Assembly (NCBI GenBank): GCA_965657085.1
Contig: CBFHND010000024.1
Coordinates: 1-48,947, forward strand
Origin: CBFHND01 sp965657085
GTDB lineage: Bacteria; Pseudomonadota; Alphaproteobacteria; Rhodobacterales; Rhodobacteraceae
DNA length: 48,947 bases
Direction: 5' to 3'
In this document: positions 41,448-48,947 of the stretch, one piece after another
Numbering within the stretch: the first letter of the stretch is position 1
Layout of the letters: the number at the start of each line of letters is the position of its first letter
Translations under genes and position numbers: made by a program
The notes under the pieces: model-generated
The model's database searches: none
What the model saw: the letters and a program-made list of their open reading frames with translations, nothing else
Told to the model about the DNA's origin: nothing

Positions 41448-42239
41448 TCAGTCCGGGCGCACGCGCGCGGCCGTGCCCTTGGCGAACGCATCCAGACGGT
41501 CACGCGATGCAGGCTGTGTATTCACCACGCCCGCCACCACGCTTTCGGCATAGGCGGCGTCGAGCGCGGACATGTTCTGCATGTGGCTGATGGCCGAACA
41601 GATGGCGAAATTGCTGAGTGGTGGGTTTTCCGCCGCCAAGCGCGCCAGCTCCAAGGCCTTGGCCTCGGAATCCTGCACGCGGTATTGGGCCAGACCCACG
41701 GCCACGGCCTCGTCTTCTTTATACACGCGGCCTGTGAGCATCATGTCGATCATGCGCGCCTTACCAACCAGATCGGCCACGCGGATCGTCGCCCCGCCGC
41801 CTGTGAACAGGCCGCGTTGACCTTCGGGCAAGGCAAAATAAGTCGTGGGGTCCATAACCCGAACGTGCGCCGAGGACGCAAGTTCGAGCCCTCCGCCCAC
41901 AACCGCCCCTTTCAGCGCCGCGATGATCGGCACGCCGCCATATTCCATCTTGTTGAACGCTTCGTGCCAGCGCAGGCACACGTGCATGAAATCCTCGGGG
42001 CGGCGGTCTTCCCGGTGGTGTTCAACCAGATCAAGACCAGCACAGAAATGATCGCCCTGCGCGTTCAAGACCACGGCACGCGCACCGGCGCGGGGCAGTT
42101 TGGAAAAGACTTCTATCAGCTCCTCGATCGTCTCGGCGTTGAGCGCATTGCGTTTGGTCGGGCGCGACAGGGTTACCGTGACGACTCCGTCGTCGTGCGG
42201 CGTTACGGTCAGGTTCTCAAGGCTGAAGTCGATGTCCAT
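41448..42239 (-). CDS. enoyl-CoA hydratase/isomerase (crotonase) family protein
   Basis: 263 aa. Crotonase fold with oxyanion-hole segments GDHFCAGLDLVEH and KGAVVGGGLELASSAHVRV, and TYFALPEGQRGLFTGGGATIRV where the catalytic Glu of hydratases would lie. The start ATG 42239 has GGAG 7 nt upstream; the longer frame runs into the hairpin region. Acts on an unidentified acyl-CoA. Confidence 0.92.
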   Translation of the reverse strand: MDIDFSLENLTVTPHDDGVVTVTLSRPTKRNALNAETIEELIEVFSKLPRAGARAVVLNAQGDHFCAGLDLVEHHREDRRPEDFMHVCLRWHEAFNKMEYGGVPIIAALKGAVVGGGLELASSAHVRVMDPTTYFALPEGQRGLFTGGGATIRVADLVGKARMIDMMLTGRVYKEDEAVAVGLAQYRVQDSEAKALELARLAAENPPLSNFAICSAISHMQNMSALDAAYAESVVAGVVNTQPASRDRLDAFAKGTAARVRPD

Positions 42240-42315
42240 GATAGGTCTCCGGCGAATGTCATGGCCAAGCTGTGCGCGGTCGCGGCGGCGTTGTCCATCG
42301 GTCGTTTTCATCCCG

Positions 42316-42340
42316 TCAAAGTGCCGTGGCGGCACTTTGA
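42316..42340. repeat. perfect 11-bp inverted repeat upstream of the crotonase gene
   Basis: TCAAAGTGCCG (42316-42326), TGG, CGGCACTTTGA (42330-42340). It lies 77-101 bp ahead of the crotonase start and 11 bp from the ctpA terminator. Symmetry and lack of a T-run fit an operator or an extragenic palindrome better than a terminator. Confidence 0.55.
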
Positions 42341-42350
42341 TCCGGCCCAC

Positions 42351-42384
42351 AAAAAAGGCGGCATCCGGTTTCCCCGATGCCGCC
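42351..42384 (-). terminator. rho-independent terminator of the gpmI-envC-ctpA unit
   Basis: GGCGGCATC (42357-42365), a loop of ten bases, GATGCCGCC (42376-42384): a 9-bp stem. The A6 run at 42351-42356 gives the T-tail on the minus strand. It lies 27 bp past the ctpA stop. Confidence 0.88.
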
Positions 42385-42410
42385 CTTGGTTGTCCTTTGC
42401 CGTGGCGCGA

Positions 42411-43745
42411 TCAGTCCTGCGGGCCCAGCGCGCCCAGACCTTTGAGGATGTCGATGGCATAGGCCAGCTGATAGTCTTCCTCGCGCAGTTCCGCGGCGGC
42501 TTCGGCCTTGGCCCGGTCCGCTTCGATTTGGCGGATCTCGTCTTCGCTCAGGCTGTCGTTGTTCAGGCTGCCGCGCAGTTCGGCCTCGGACCGGAAGAGC
42601 GATGTCGCCTCATCCTCGTTCTCGTCCTCGGGTTGGCGGCGTGGTTGTGCAACGACGATATCCGGGCTGACGCCCAACGCCTGAATGGATCTCCCGGACG
42701 GCGTATAATAGCGCGCAGTGGTCAGGCGCATGGCCCCGTCGCCCCGCAACGGCATCACGGTCTGCACCGACCCTTTGCCAAAGCTCTTGGTGCCCACGAC
42801 AACCGCACGGCGGTGATCCTGCAGCGCGCCCGCGACGATCTCGGAGGCCGAGGCCGACCCGCCGTTGATCAGAACCACAATGGGCTTGCCCTGCGCCAGA
42901 TCGCCGGGTGTGGCATTGAACCGGTCACCGTCAGCGGGATCACGGCCCCGGGTGGATACGATTTCACCTTCTTCAAGGAAGGCATCAGACACTTTGATCG
43001 CCTGTGTCAGCAGCCCACCAGGGTTGTTGCGCAGGTCGACGACAAAGCCGTTGACGCTGTCGATACCGCCTGCTGCTTCGACTTCGGCGGCAAGCTTTTC
43101 CTCAAGGTTGGGATATGTCTTGTCGTTGAAGGTGGTCACGCGCACCACGACGGTTTTGCCTTCGGTGCGGGCCCGCACGGCCTGCAATTCGATGGTATCG
43201 CGGATCAGGGACACGTCGAAGGGTTCGTTTTCCCCTTCGCGCACCACGGTGATGATGATCTCGGAGCCGACGGGGCCGCGCATCTTTTCGACGGCCTCAT
43301 CAAGGGTCAGGCCCAGAACGCTTTCGCCGTCCACGTGGGTGATGAAGTCACCGGCTTCCATGCCGGCCTCGTCCGCGGGGGTGCCATCAATGGGCGAGAC
43401 AACTTTGACAAACCCATCTTCCTGTGTGACCTCGATGCCCAGACCGCCGAATTCTCCACGTGTCTGCACCCGCATCTGTGCCGCGTCATCGGGCGACAGA
43501 TAGCTGGAATGCGGATCAAGAGATGTCAGCATGCCATCAATGGCCGCCTCGATCAGTTCGCCAGCATCCACCTCTTCGACATATTGCGCACGAATGCGTT
43601 CAAAGATGTCGCCGAACAGATCCAGTTGTTCATAGACATTAGTGGTTCGGGCCTGTTCCTGCGCCAGCAAGGGGCCTGCCACCTGCGTCGTGGCTATCAC
43701 ACCTGCCAGTGTTCCGCCCACTGCGGCCATCACGAATTTCTTCAT
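42411..43745 (-). CDS. ctpA: carboxy-terminal processing protease (S41)
   Basis: 444 aa. A signal peptide/anchor (MKKFVMAAVGGTLAGVIA) sends it to the periplasm. A PDZ domain (GGLGIEVTQEDGFVKVVSPIDGTPAD, GMEAGDFITHVDG) precedes the S41 catalytic core: LRNNPGGLL, the nucleophile region NGGSASASEIVAGALQDHRRA and the general base Lys in GTKSFGKGSVQ. An acidic C-terminal extension (EDENEDEATSLF, coiled helix) is usual here. It processes or degrades periplasmic proteins such as murein hydrolases, which fits its place 6 bp behind envC. Confidence 0.95.
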   Translation of the reverse strand: MKKFVMAAVGGTLAGVIATTQVAGPLLAQEQARTTNVYEQLDLFGDIFERIRAQYVEEVDAGELIEAAIDGMLTSLDPHSSYLSPDDAAQMRVQTRGEFGGLGIEVTQEDGFVKVVSPIDGTPADEAGMEAGDFITHVDGESVLGLTLDEAVEKMRGPVGSEIIITVVREGENEPFDVSLIRDTIELQAVRARTEGKTVVVRVTTFNDKTYPNLEEKLAAEVEAAGGIDSVNGFVVDLRNNPGGLLTQAIKVSDAFLEEGEIVSTRGRDPADGDRFNATPGDLAQGKPIVVLINGGSASASEIVAGALQDHRRAVVVGTKSFGKGSVQTVMPLRGDGAMRLTTARYYTPSGRSIQALGVSPDIVVAQPRRQPEDENEDEATSLFRSEAELRGSLNNDSLSEDEIRQIEADRAKAEAAAELREEDYQLAYAIDILKGLGALGPQD

Positions 43746-43751
43746 TTTGTA

Positions 43752-44888
43752 CTATCCATCCTTGCCCATGCGGAACCACGATGCGGGGTCCTGCGGTACG
43801 TTACCTCGTCTTACTTCTATATAGAGCGTTTCTGAGCGCGCAGTTCCAGAGCCATCACCACCAGTTGAAGGCTCATTTGCGCTTTGATCCGCCGAAAGAC
43901 CGCCCATCAGGCCAATTGGCGCGTCCGTGGCCAACACTTCACCTGTTTCAGCATAAACGACGCCAAGTCCCGCAAGCACAAACAGAGTATCGGGCGCGGG
44001 TTCGAGAATCACGACATTGCCCAGGTCGAGCAACGGACCCTGATACCGCACGGTGGCCGCCGTGGGTGCCGTAACCAGCGCACCGGCGCGCGTGGCCAAC
44101 AGGATGCCGGGGCGCGCGATGCCAGCGGCATCTGCCTCGCCTGCCGCGCGCAGCAGCAGCCCTTGGGCGGGCAAAGGGAAATCACCGATCTGGGCGTCGA
44201 GGTCCACAAAAGCAGCGCCTGCGTCATTCAGTGCGATCTGGCTGAGACCCGAGGCGAAAGCATCCAGCGTTTCAGTCGAAGCAATCAAAATGGCAGTCCG
44301 CACCGGATCCTCGGTGAATCGCAGCGGCAGATCAGTCCGGTTGGCCATCGCCTGGCTCAGCGCGGTACGGGCCTGTTGCACTTCGCTCAGCCCGGTTTGC
44401 AGCTGCGTGGCTGCCTGGGTCTGAAGCAGGCGTAGCGCTTGCACATCTTCAAGATCCTGCCGCAAGCGGCTGGCCCGGTCGTTCAGCGCAGGCGTCAGTT
44501 CGGCCAGCAACATGCCTGCGCGGGCTGTGCCGGTCGGCCCTTCAGGATGCAGGAATGCCGTTGGCGACGGTCTGGCCCCGATGGATTGCAAGGTGCCCAG
44601 CAGTTGCGCAATGTCAGCGTCGCGCGCAGCCAGTTGGCGGCTTAGCTGCGTTTCGCGCAAAGAGGCACGGCGCAGGCCATCCCGCATGGCCCCCAACCCG
44701 GATTCGTAGGCTTGAATGGCTTCGGTCAAGGCCCTGACCCGGTCGCGCGCGCTGTCTGCGGCATCCATCTGCGCAGCGGCGTCCTGCAATCTTGCACGCG
44801 CATCCTGCGCAAGCCTGCCTGCATCATCCTGTGCCATTGCAGGGCTGGCGGCCAGAAAGGCCATTATGGAAAGCACGCGCAGGGTCAT
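43752..44888 (-). CDS. EnvC-like murein hydrolase activator
   Basis: 378 aa. The Sec signal peptide (MTLRVLSIMAFLAASPAMA) is followed by a long coiled coil (about 25-200; many Ala/Glu/Gln heptads) and a C-terminal degenerate LytM/M23 domain (GPLLDLGNVVILEPAPDTLFVLAGLG, APIGLMGG, LYIEVRRGNVPQDPASWF). The zinc ligands HxxxD and HxH are missing, as in EnvC, which activates amidases and does not cut murein itself. Translationally coupled to gpmI (ATGA) and followed by ctpA. Confidence 0.88.
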   Translation of the reverse strand: MTLRVLSIMAFLAASPAMAQDDAGRLAQDARARLQDAAAQMDAADSARDRVRALTEAIQAYESGLGAMRDGLRRASLRETQLSRQLAARDADIAQLLGTLQSIGARPSPTAFLHPEGPTGTARAGMLLAELTPALNDRASRLRQDLEDVQALRLLQTQAATQLQTGLSEVQQARTALSQAMANRTDLPLRFTEDPVRTAILIASTETLDAFASGLSQIALNDAGAAFVDLDAQIGDFPLPAQGLLLRAAGEADAAGIARPGILLATRAGALVTAPTAATVRYQGPLLDLGNVVILEPAPDTLFVLAGLGVVYAETGEVLATDAPIGLMGGLSADQSANEPSTGGDGSGTARSETLYIEVRRGNVPQDPASWFRMGKDG

Positions 44889-46399
44889 GTCAAAAGGTTC
44901 TGTCCCGTCATCTCGGGCGGCGCGTCCAGCTTCATCAAACCCAGAATGGTTGGGGCAAGGTCCGCGAGGCGCCCGGACGCCAGCGTGCCTTCGGCTCCGA
45001 TCACGGCCACCGGGACAGGGTTCAGCGTATGGGCGGTGTGCGGTCCGCCGGTTTCGGGGTCGATCATGGTTTCGCAGTTGCCGTGATCTGCGGTCAGGAC
45101 CATGGCCCCCCCGGCGGCCTTCAAAGCGTCCAGAACACGCGCCAAACCCTTATCGACCGCTTCGCAGGCCACAATCGCTGCAGTCAGGTCGCCGGTATGC
45201 CCCACCATGTCGGGGTTGGCATAATTCACCACGATCAGATCGTAGCCCGCACCAATGGCCTGCACCAAACGATCGGTCACCTCGGGCGCTGACATCTCGG
45301 GTTGTTCGTCGTAGGTCGCCACATCCGGTGACTTGGGCATAAAGCGATCTTCGTCCTGCGCCGGGGTTTCCACGCCGCCGTTCAGGAAAAAGGTCACATG
45401 CGGATACTTTTCAGTTTCGGCGATGCGGAACTGGCGCAACCCATGCTCGGCCACCCATGCGCCCAGAGTGTTCACGATGGCCGGCTTGGGATAGGCGGTC
45501 TGAATGTAGTCGTTGTGCTGATCCGAGTATTCGGCCATGCCCAGCAGCGCCGCCCAAGCCGGGCGTCCGCCGATGTCGAATGCGTCGAAATCCGGCTGTC
45601 CGATCGCCGCCATGATCTCGCGTGCGCGGTCGGCGCGAAAGTTCAGGCAAAACAAACCATCGCCGTCTTTCGCACCATCATAGCCATCCAGAACGGTGGC
45701 TGCGATGAACTCATCGTTTTCCGATCTGTTGTAGGCGGCGGTGATGGCGGCATGGGCATCCGGTGCCGTGTGCTGTCCCTGTGCCTCGACAATGGCGCGG
45801 TACGCCTCTTCGACCCGCGCCCAGCGGTTGTCGCGGTCCATGGCGAAATAGCGGCCCGTGACGGTGACAATCCGCGCGCCTTCAGGCAGCGCATTCTGCA
45901 GTGTGTCAAAATAGCCGTAGGCGGATTTCGGCGCGACATCGCGGCCATCGGTCAGTGCGTGAATGTTCACGGCCAGCCCCGCATCGGTACACGCGCGTAC
46001 CGCCGCAATCATGTGGTTGAGGTGCCCATGCACCCCGCCATCCGACACCAGCCCCATGAGGTGCGCCGCACCACCCTTTGCCTTGGTTCGGGCGATGAAA
46101 TCCTGCAACGCATCGTTCTCGAAAAAGCTGCCGTCTTCGATGGCCAGATCAATCTGGCCCAGATCCATTGCAACCACCCGGCCCGCACCGATGTTGGTGT
46201 GACCCACTTCGGAATTGCCCATCTGCCCCGAAGGAAGTCCCACGTCAGGCCCATGCGTGATCAGCGTGGCATTGGGGCAGGTGGCCATGATGCGGTCGAA
46301 CGTGGGGGTCTTGGCCAAAAGCGGCGCATTGCCCGTGTGTTCATCGCGCAGGCCCCAGCCGTCAAGAATGCATAGAACAACAGGTTTTGGGGTGGTCAT
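44885..46399 (-). CDS. gpmI: 2,3-bisphosphoglycerate-independent phosphoglycerate mutase
   Basis: 504-aa Mn-dependent glycolytic enzyme interconverting 3- and 2-phosphoglycerate. Phosphatase-type metal ligands: LCILDGWG (Asp13) and the catalytic Ser63 in SGQMGNSEVGHTNIGAGR; also DGRDVAPKSA, NFRADRAREI, NYANPDMVGHTGD and LTADHGNCETM. The ATG at 46399 starts the family N-terminus; the frame continues upstream through the large inverted repeat, which is not coding. First gene of the gpmI-envC-ctpA unit, as in other alphaproteobacteria. Confidence 0.96.
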   Translation of the reverse strand: MTTPKPVVLCILDGWGLRDEHTGNAPLLAKTPTFDRIMATCPNATLITHGPDVGLPSGQMGNSEVGHTNIGAGRVVAMDLGQIDLAIEDGSFFENDALQDFIARTKAKGGAAHLMGLVSDGGVHGHLNHMIAAVRACTDAGLAVNIHALTDGRDVAPKSAYGYFDTLQNALPEGARIVTVTGRYFAMDRDNRWARVEEAYRAIVEAQGQHTAPDAHAAITAAYNRSENDEFIAATVLDGYDGAKDGDGLFCLNFRADRAREIMAAIGQPDFDAFDIGGRPAWAALLGMAEYSDQHNDYIQTAYPKPAIVNTLGAWVAEHGLRQFRIAETEKYPHVTFFLNGGVETPAQDEDRFMPKSPDVATYDEQPEMSAPEVTDRLVQAIGAGYDLIVVNYANPDMVGHTGDLTAAIVACEAVDKGLARVLDALKAAGGAMVLTADHGNCETMIDPETGGPHTAHTLNPVPVAVIGAEGTLASGRLADLAPTILGLMKLDAPPEMTGQNLLT

Positions 46400-46464
46400 A
46401 CTGCGCGAGGCCTCTTGCCGGGGTTCGCGCCGTTCTAACGTGGATGGGACATGATTTGAAGCGT

Positions 46465-46506
46465 GGGATTTGGCCGCATCGGCGGTGTGCGGTGCGGCCA
46501 AATCCC
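46465..46506. repeat. 13-bp perfect inverted repeat between gpmI and dnaE2
   Basis: GGGATTTGGCCGC (46465-46477), 16-nt loop, GCGGCCAAATCCC (46494-46506). Neither flank has a T-run. It lies 66 bp upstream of gpmI and 26 bp beyond the gene-tail remnant. It could be a terminator without U-tract, a protein-binding site, or a scar of a mobile element close to the dnaE2 break. Confidence 0.6.
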
Positions 46507-46531
46507 GAACGGGTGCAAGATACCGTCTTGA

Positions 46532-46630
46532 TCAGAGCTTCAACACCAGACCGGCATTAAGGTCGAGCGTGTCGTAATCCACGCTGAGAAGCGCGCCCCG
46601 AGGCCCGGACAGTGTTCGCTCTGTCTTGTG
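46532..46630 (-). pseudogene. 3' remnant of another gene, possibly an outer-membrane protein
   Basis: In a frame different from dnaE2 the minus strand reads KTERTLSGPRGALLSVDYD followed by TLDLNAGLVLKL and a TGA at 46532-46534. Alternating polar/hydrophobic residues and the ending resemble the last strand of a beta-barrel. No start or upstream part is present. It would be the leftover of a gene joined to dnaE2 by a deletion. A chance open frame cannot be excluded. Confidence 0.35.
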
Positions 46631-48947
46631 AGAGCCCTGCCCCGGGATGGCAGGGCGCGCCCGGTGTCAGGATATGCCGCAGAAGGGCCACGGGATGCGC
46701 CTTGAGCGTCAGGCGCATGGACGCATAGTCTTCGACCACCTCTTCGCCCAGTGTCATCCGGGGCAAGAGGGCCGCAGGTTCGTTGACCACCTCACCGTCG
46801 ATATCCCCCGCAAAAAGCGGCAACGACGGCCCCTTTACCAGCGCCTTGGCCTCCCAGAGCGCCTCGCGGCGGCTGTGGCCGAGTGCGGCGAACACATCCG
46901 CCTCGGCCAGCCGTGCAATAACCGAAGGTCCAAGCCCGGCGCGCCGCCATACGTCGCGCACCGCCGCATAGCCGTTGCCCCGTGCGGACGTCAGCCATGC
47001 GGCATCCTCCTCGGACAGCCCCTTGATCTGGCGAAACCCCAGCCGCAGGGCCAGCCCGCCCTTGCCGTCCGGTTCCATCACGTTGTCCCAATAGCTGGTA
47101 TTGATACAGATGGGCCGCACCGTGACCCCATGTTCGCGTGCGTCACGCACGATCTGGGCCGGGGCATAGAACCCCATCGGCTGGGAATTGAGCAGCGCAC
47201 AGGCAAAGATACCGGGGTGGTGACACTTGAGCCACGAACTCGCATAGACCAGCAGCGCAAAAGATGCCGCGTGGCTTTCGGGAAAGCCGTAGCTGCCAAA
47301 ACCTTCGATCTGTGAAAAGCAGCGTTCGGCAAAATCATCGTCATAGCCGTTACGCTTCATCCCGCGCAGGAACAGCGTCCGGAACTCCGACACGTTGCCG
47401 TGTTTCTTGAAGGTGGCGAGCGACCGGCGCAAACGATCCGCCTGTTCGGGGGTGAACCCCGCACCCACGATGGCGATCTGCATGGCCTGTTCCTGAAACA
47501 GCGGCACGCCCAGTGTCTTGCCCAGCACTTTGCCCAGCGCGTCCGAGGGAAAGCTGACCGCCTCTTCGCCATTGCGGCGGCGGATATAGGGGTGCACCAT
47601 GTCGCCCTGAATGGGGCCGGGCCGGATGATCGCCACCTCGATCACCAGATCATAGAAGGTGCGCGGCCGCATCCGGGGCAGGAAATTCATCTGCGCGCGG
47701 CTTTCCACCTGAAAGACACCGATGCTGTCAGCCTTGCACAGCATGTCGTACACTGCCGGGTCCTCGGGCGGCAGGGTGGCCAGGGTCCAGTCCTGCTGGT
47801 GGTGCATCTTCAACAGGTCAAACCCCTTGCGGATACACGTCAGCATGCCAAGGCTCAGCACATCGACCTTGAGGATGCCAAGGCTGTCGATGTCGTCCTT
47901 GTCCCAACAGATCACGGTGCGGTCTTCCATCGTCGCGTTCTCGATGGGCACCAGTTCGTCCAATCGTCCATCGGTAATGATGAAGCCGCCCACGTGCTGG
48001 CTGAGGTGCCGGGGGAACCCAACGATCTGATAGATCAGGTCCATCGTCTGCGACAGGCGGCAGTCGTTGAGATCAAGGCCGATCTCGGCCATGCGCTCGG
48101 CCTCCAACCCCTTGGTCGAGAAAAAGCCCCACAGCTGTGACGACATGGCCGCAATGGTGTCGTCGGACAGGCCCATGGCGCGGCCCACCTCGCGGATGGC
48201 GCGTTTGCCCCGGTAATGGATCACCGTGGCGCACAGCCCTGCGCGGTGGCGGCCATAGCGTTCATAGATATGCTGGATCACCTCTTCGCGGCGTTCGTGT
48301 TCGAAATCCACGTCGATGTCGGGCGGCTCGTCGCGGGCCTCGGACACGAAGCGTTCAAAGACCATGGTGCCGATCTCGGGGCTGACCGAGGTGATGCCGA
48401 GGCAGAAACAGACCACCGAATTGGCTGCCGATCCGCGCCCCTGGCACAGGATGTTCCGGCTGCGAGCAAAATGGACGATGTCGCGCACCGTCAGGAAATA
48501 GGGCTCGTATTTCAGCTTGGCGATCAGGTCGAGTTCGTGGCGGATGAGCTTTTGCACCTTCTCCGGGGCCCCCGACGGATAGCGCCAGCGCAGCCCTTCG
48601 TAGGCCAGCCGCTCCAGCCGCTGGGTGGCGGTTTCGCTGTCGGTCGCCTCGGAGGGGTATTCATAGCGCAATTCATCCAATGAGAACCGCAGCTTGTCCA
48701 ACAGAATCGCGCTGCGCTGCACCGCCTCTTCATGGCCTTCGAAAAGGGTGGCCATTTCCGCACCGCTGCGCATCCGGCATTCGGAATTGGTCAGGGCGCC
48801 CCGGCCCAGTTCATCCACCCGTACACCGGTGCGAATGGCGGTCAGCACATCCGCCAATCGGCGGCGCGCGCCGTGGTGCATGCGCGGCGTGGCCGAGGCG
48901 ATGGTGGGCAGGCCCAGCGCCTTGGCCTGTGCTGCGATGCGATCCCA
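46557..48947 (-). CDS. dnaE2: error-prone DNA polymerase DnaE2 (ImuC), 5' part outside window, C-terminus truncated
   Basis: About 796 codons in view; the PHP domain lies beyond the right edge, where the frame is still open. C-family polymerase palm with ILCQGRGSAANSVVCFCLGI, DEPPDIDVDFEHERREEV (catalytic Asp pair), IICWDKDD-type segment, ECSRAQM-like VESRAQMNFLP and the fingers and HhH region. Acts in SOS mutagenesis with ImuA/ImuB. After LKAHPVALLRHILTPG the reading becomes unrelated (QDRANTVRASGRASQRG) and stops at 46557, so the C-terminal OB domain (roughly 90-110 residues in relatives) is missing. A GCCCTGCC hairpin (46634-46656) sits at the junction. Confidence 0.92.
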   Translation of the reverse strand, partial: WDRIAAQAKALGLPTIASATPRMHHGARRRLADVLTAIRTGVRVDELGRGALTNSECRMRSGAEMATLFEGHEEAVQRSAILLDKLRFSLDELRYEYPSEATDSETATQRLERLAYEGLRWRYPSGAPEKVQKLIRHELDLIAKLKYEPYFLTVRDIVHFARSRNILCQGRGSAANSVVCFCLGITSVSPEIGTMVFERFVSEARDEPPDIDVDFEHERREEVIQHIYERYGRHRAGLCATVIHYRGKRAIREVGRAMGLSDDTIAAMSSQLWGFFSTKGLEAERMAEIGLDLNDCRLSQTMDLIYQIVGFPRHLSQHVGGFIITDGRLDELVPIENATMEDRTVICWDKDDIDSLGILKVDVLSLGMLTCIRKGFDLLKMHHQQDWTLATLPPEDPAVYDMLCKADSIGVFQVESRAQMNFLPRMRPRTFYDLVIEVAIIRPGPIQGDMVHPYIRRRNGEEAVSFPSDALGKVLGKTLGVPLFQEQAMQIAIVGAGFTPEQADRLRRSLATFKKHGNVSEFRTLFLRGMKRNGYDDDFAERCFSQIEGFGSYGFPESHAASFALLVYASSWLKCHHPGIFACALLNSQPMGFYAPAQIVRDAREHGVTVRPICINTSYWDNVMEPDGKGGLALRLGFRQIKGLSEEDAAWLTSARGNGYAAVRDVWRRAGLGPSVIARLAEADVFAALGHSRREALWEAKALVKGPSLPLFAGDIDGEVVNEPAALLPRMTLGEEVVEDYASMRLTLKAHPVALLRHILTPGAPCHPGAGLSQDRANTVRASGRASQRGLRHARP

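Noticed and set aside
41346..43835. 829-codon open frame on the plus strand
   Set aside because: It lies opposite crotonase and ctpA, both with clear catalytic motifs. The translation is His/Arg/Gly-rich without domains, as expected for the antisense frame of high-GC genes.
1..48947. CRISPR arrays, tRNA or rRNA genes, complete insertion sequences
   Set aside because: No regularly spaced direct repeats, no TTCGA-type tRNA arm in a cloverleaf context, no rRNA-like sequence and no transposase motif were seen.

Overview
The window reads as chromosomal DNA of a marine-type alphaproteobacterium of the order Rhodobacterales (Roseobacter group). The support is a CcrM-type GANTC methyltransferase, a GTTC-N7-GTTC LexA box in front of imuB, an Irr-type iron box in front of a membrane-bound ferritin gene (mbfA), Rhodobacterales-type small families (DUF2794, probably DUF6478), uniformly high GC and gene-dense, overlapping operons. 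There are no tRNA, rRNA, CRISPR or intact transposon genes that I can see.

Layout. 0-5 kb: the 3' end of an alkane hydroxylase gene (alkB), a six-helix membrane class III nucleotide cyclase, ccrM with a cluster of GANTC sites in its leader, rnhB, and small secreted proteins. 4.9-8 kb: a membrane-anchored OmpR-type winged-helix protein, a small Tat-signal protein, an HpcH/HpaI aldolase and a DUF3095 cyclase-like protein. 8-12 kb: an MFS transporter, asd and a MuiA/DUF4139 protein, then a 570-bp stretch without a clear gene that carries a perfect -10 box and a strong terminator. 12.6-14.6 kb: carbonic anhydrase, SbtA-type bicarbonate transporter and SbtB-like PII protein. 14.8-19.7 kb: a degenerate HPt-like protein, leucyl aminopeptidase, an NlpC/P60 peptidase, DUF2794, and paaI-paaK. 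19.7-20.9 kb: a lower-GC Fic gene with flanking ATGTAAAG repeats. 20.9-24.4 kb: imuB under an SOS box, a TetR regulator, and mbfA with an Irr box. 24.4-30.7 kb: an AEC transporter; a translationally chained run of fghA (frameshifted), a DUF188 protein, a HAD hydrolase and an ornithine cyclodeaminase-family gene; an MFS gene; and zapE. 30.7-37 kb (minus strand): a giant degenerate ABC exporter with a C-terminal cyclic-nucleotide-binding domain, a CPBP protease, accD and folC. 37-41 kb: ilvD, a lipoprotein and two hypotheticals. 40.8-46.4 kb (minus strand): LysE, crotonase, and gpmI-envC-ctpA. 46.5-48.9 kb: the 3' part of dnaE2, which lacks its C-terminal OB domain and abuts what looks like the last codons of another gene.

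How the parts may work together. Three proteins point to cyclic nucleotide signalling: the membrane cyclase, the DUF3095 cyclase-like protein and the ABC-CNB protein. SbtB relatives also bind adenine nucleotides. A direct link between them is inference only. The most unusual items are the ABC-CNB protein, in which every ATPase motif is lost but the nucleotide-binding Arg of the CNB domain is kept; the reverse-topology membrane wHTH protein; the SbtA/SbtB/CA operon in an organism with no visible RubisCO genes in this window; and the split and truncated ImuB/DnaE2 mutagenesis genes.
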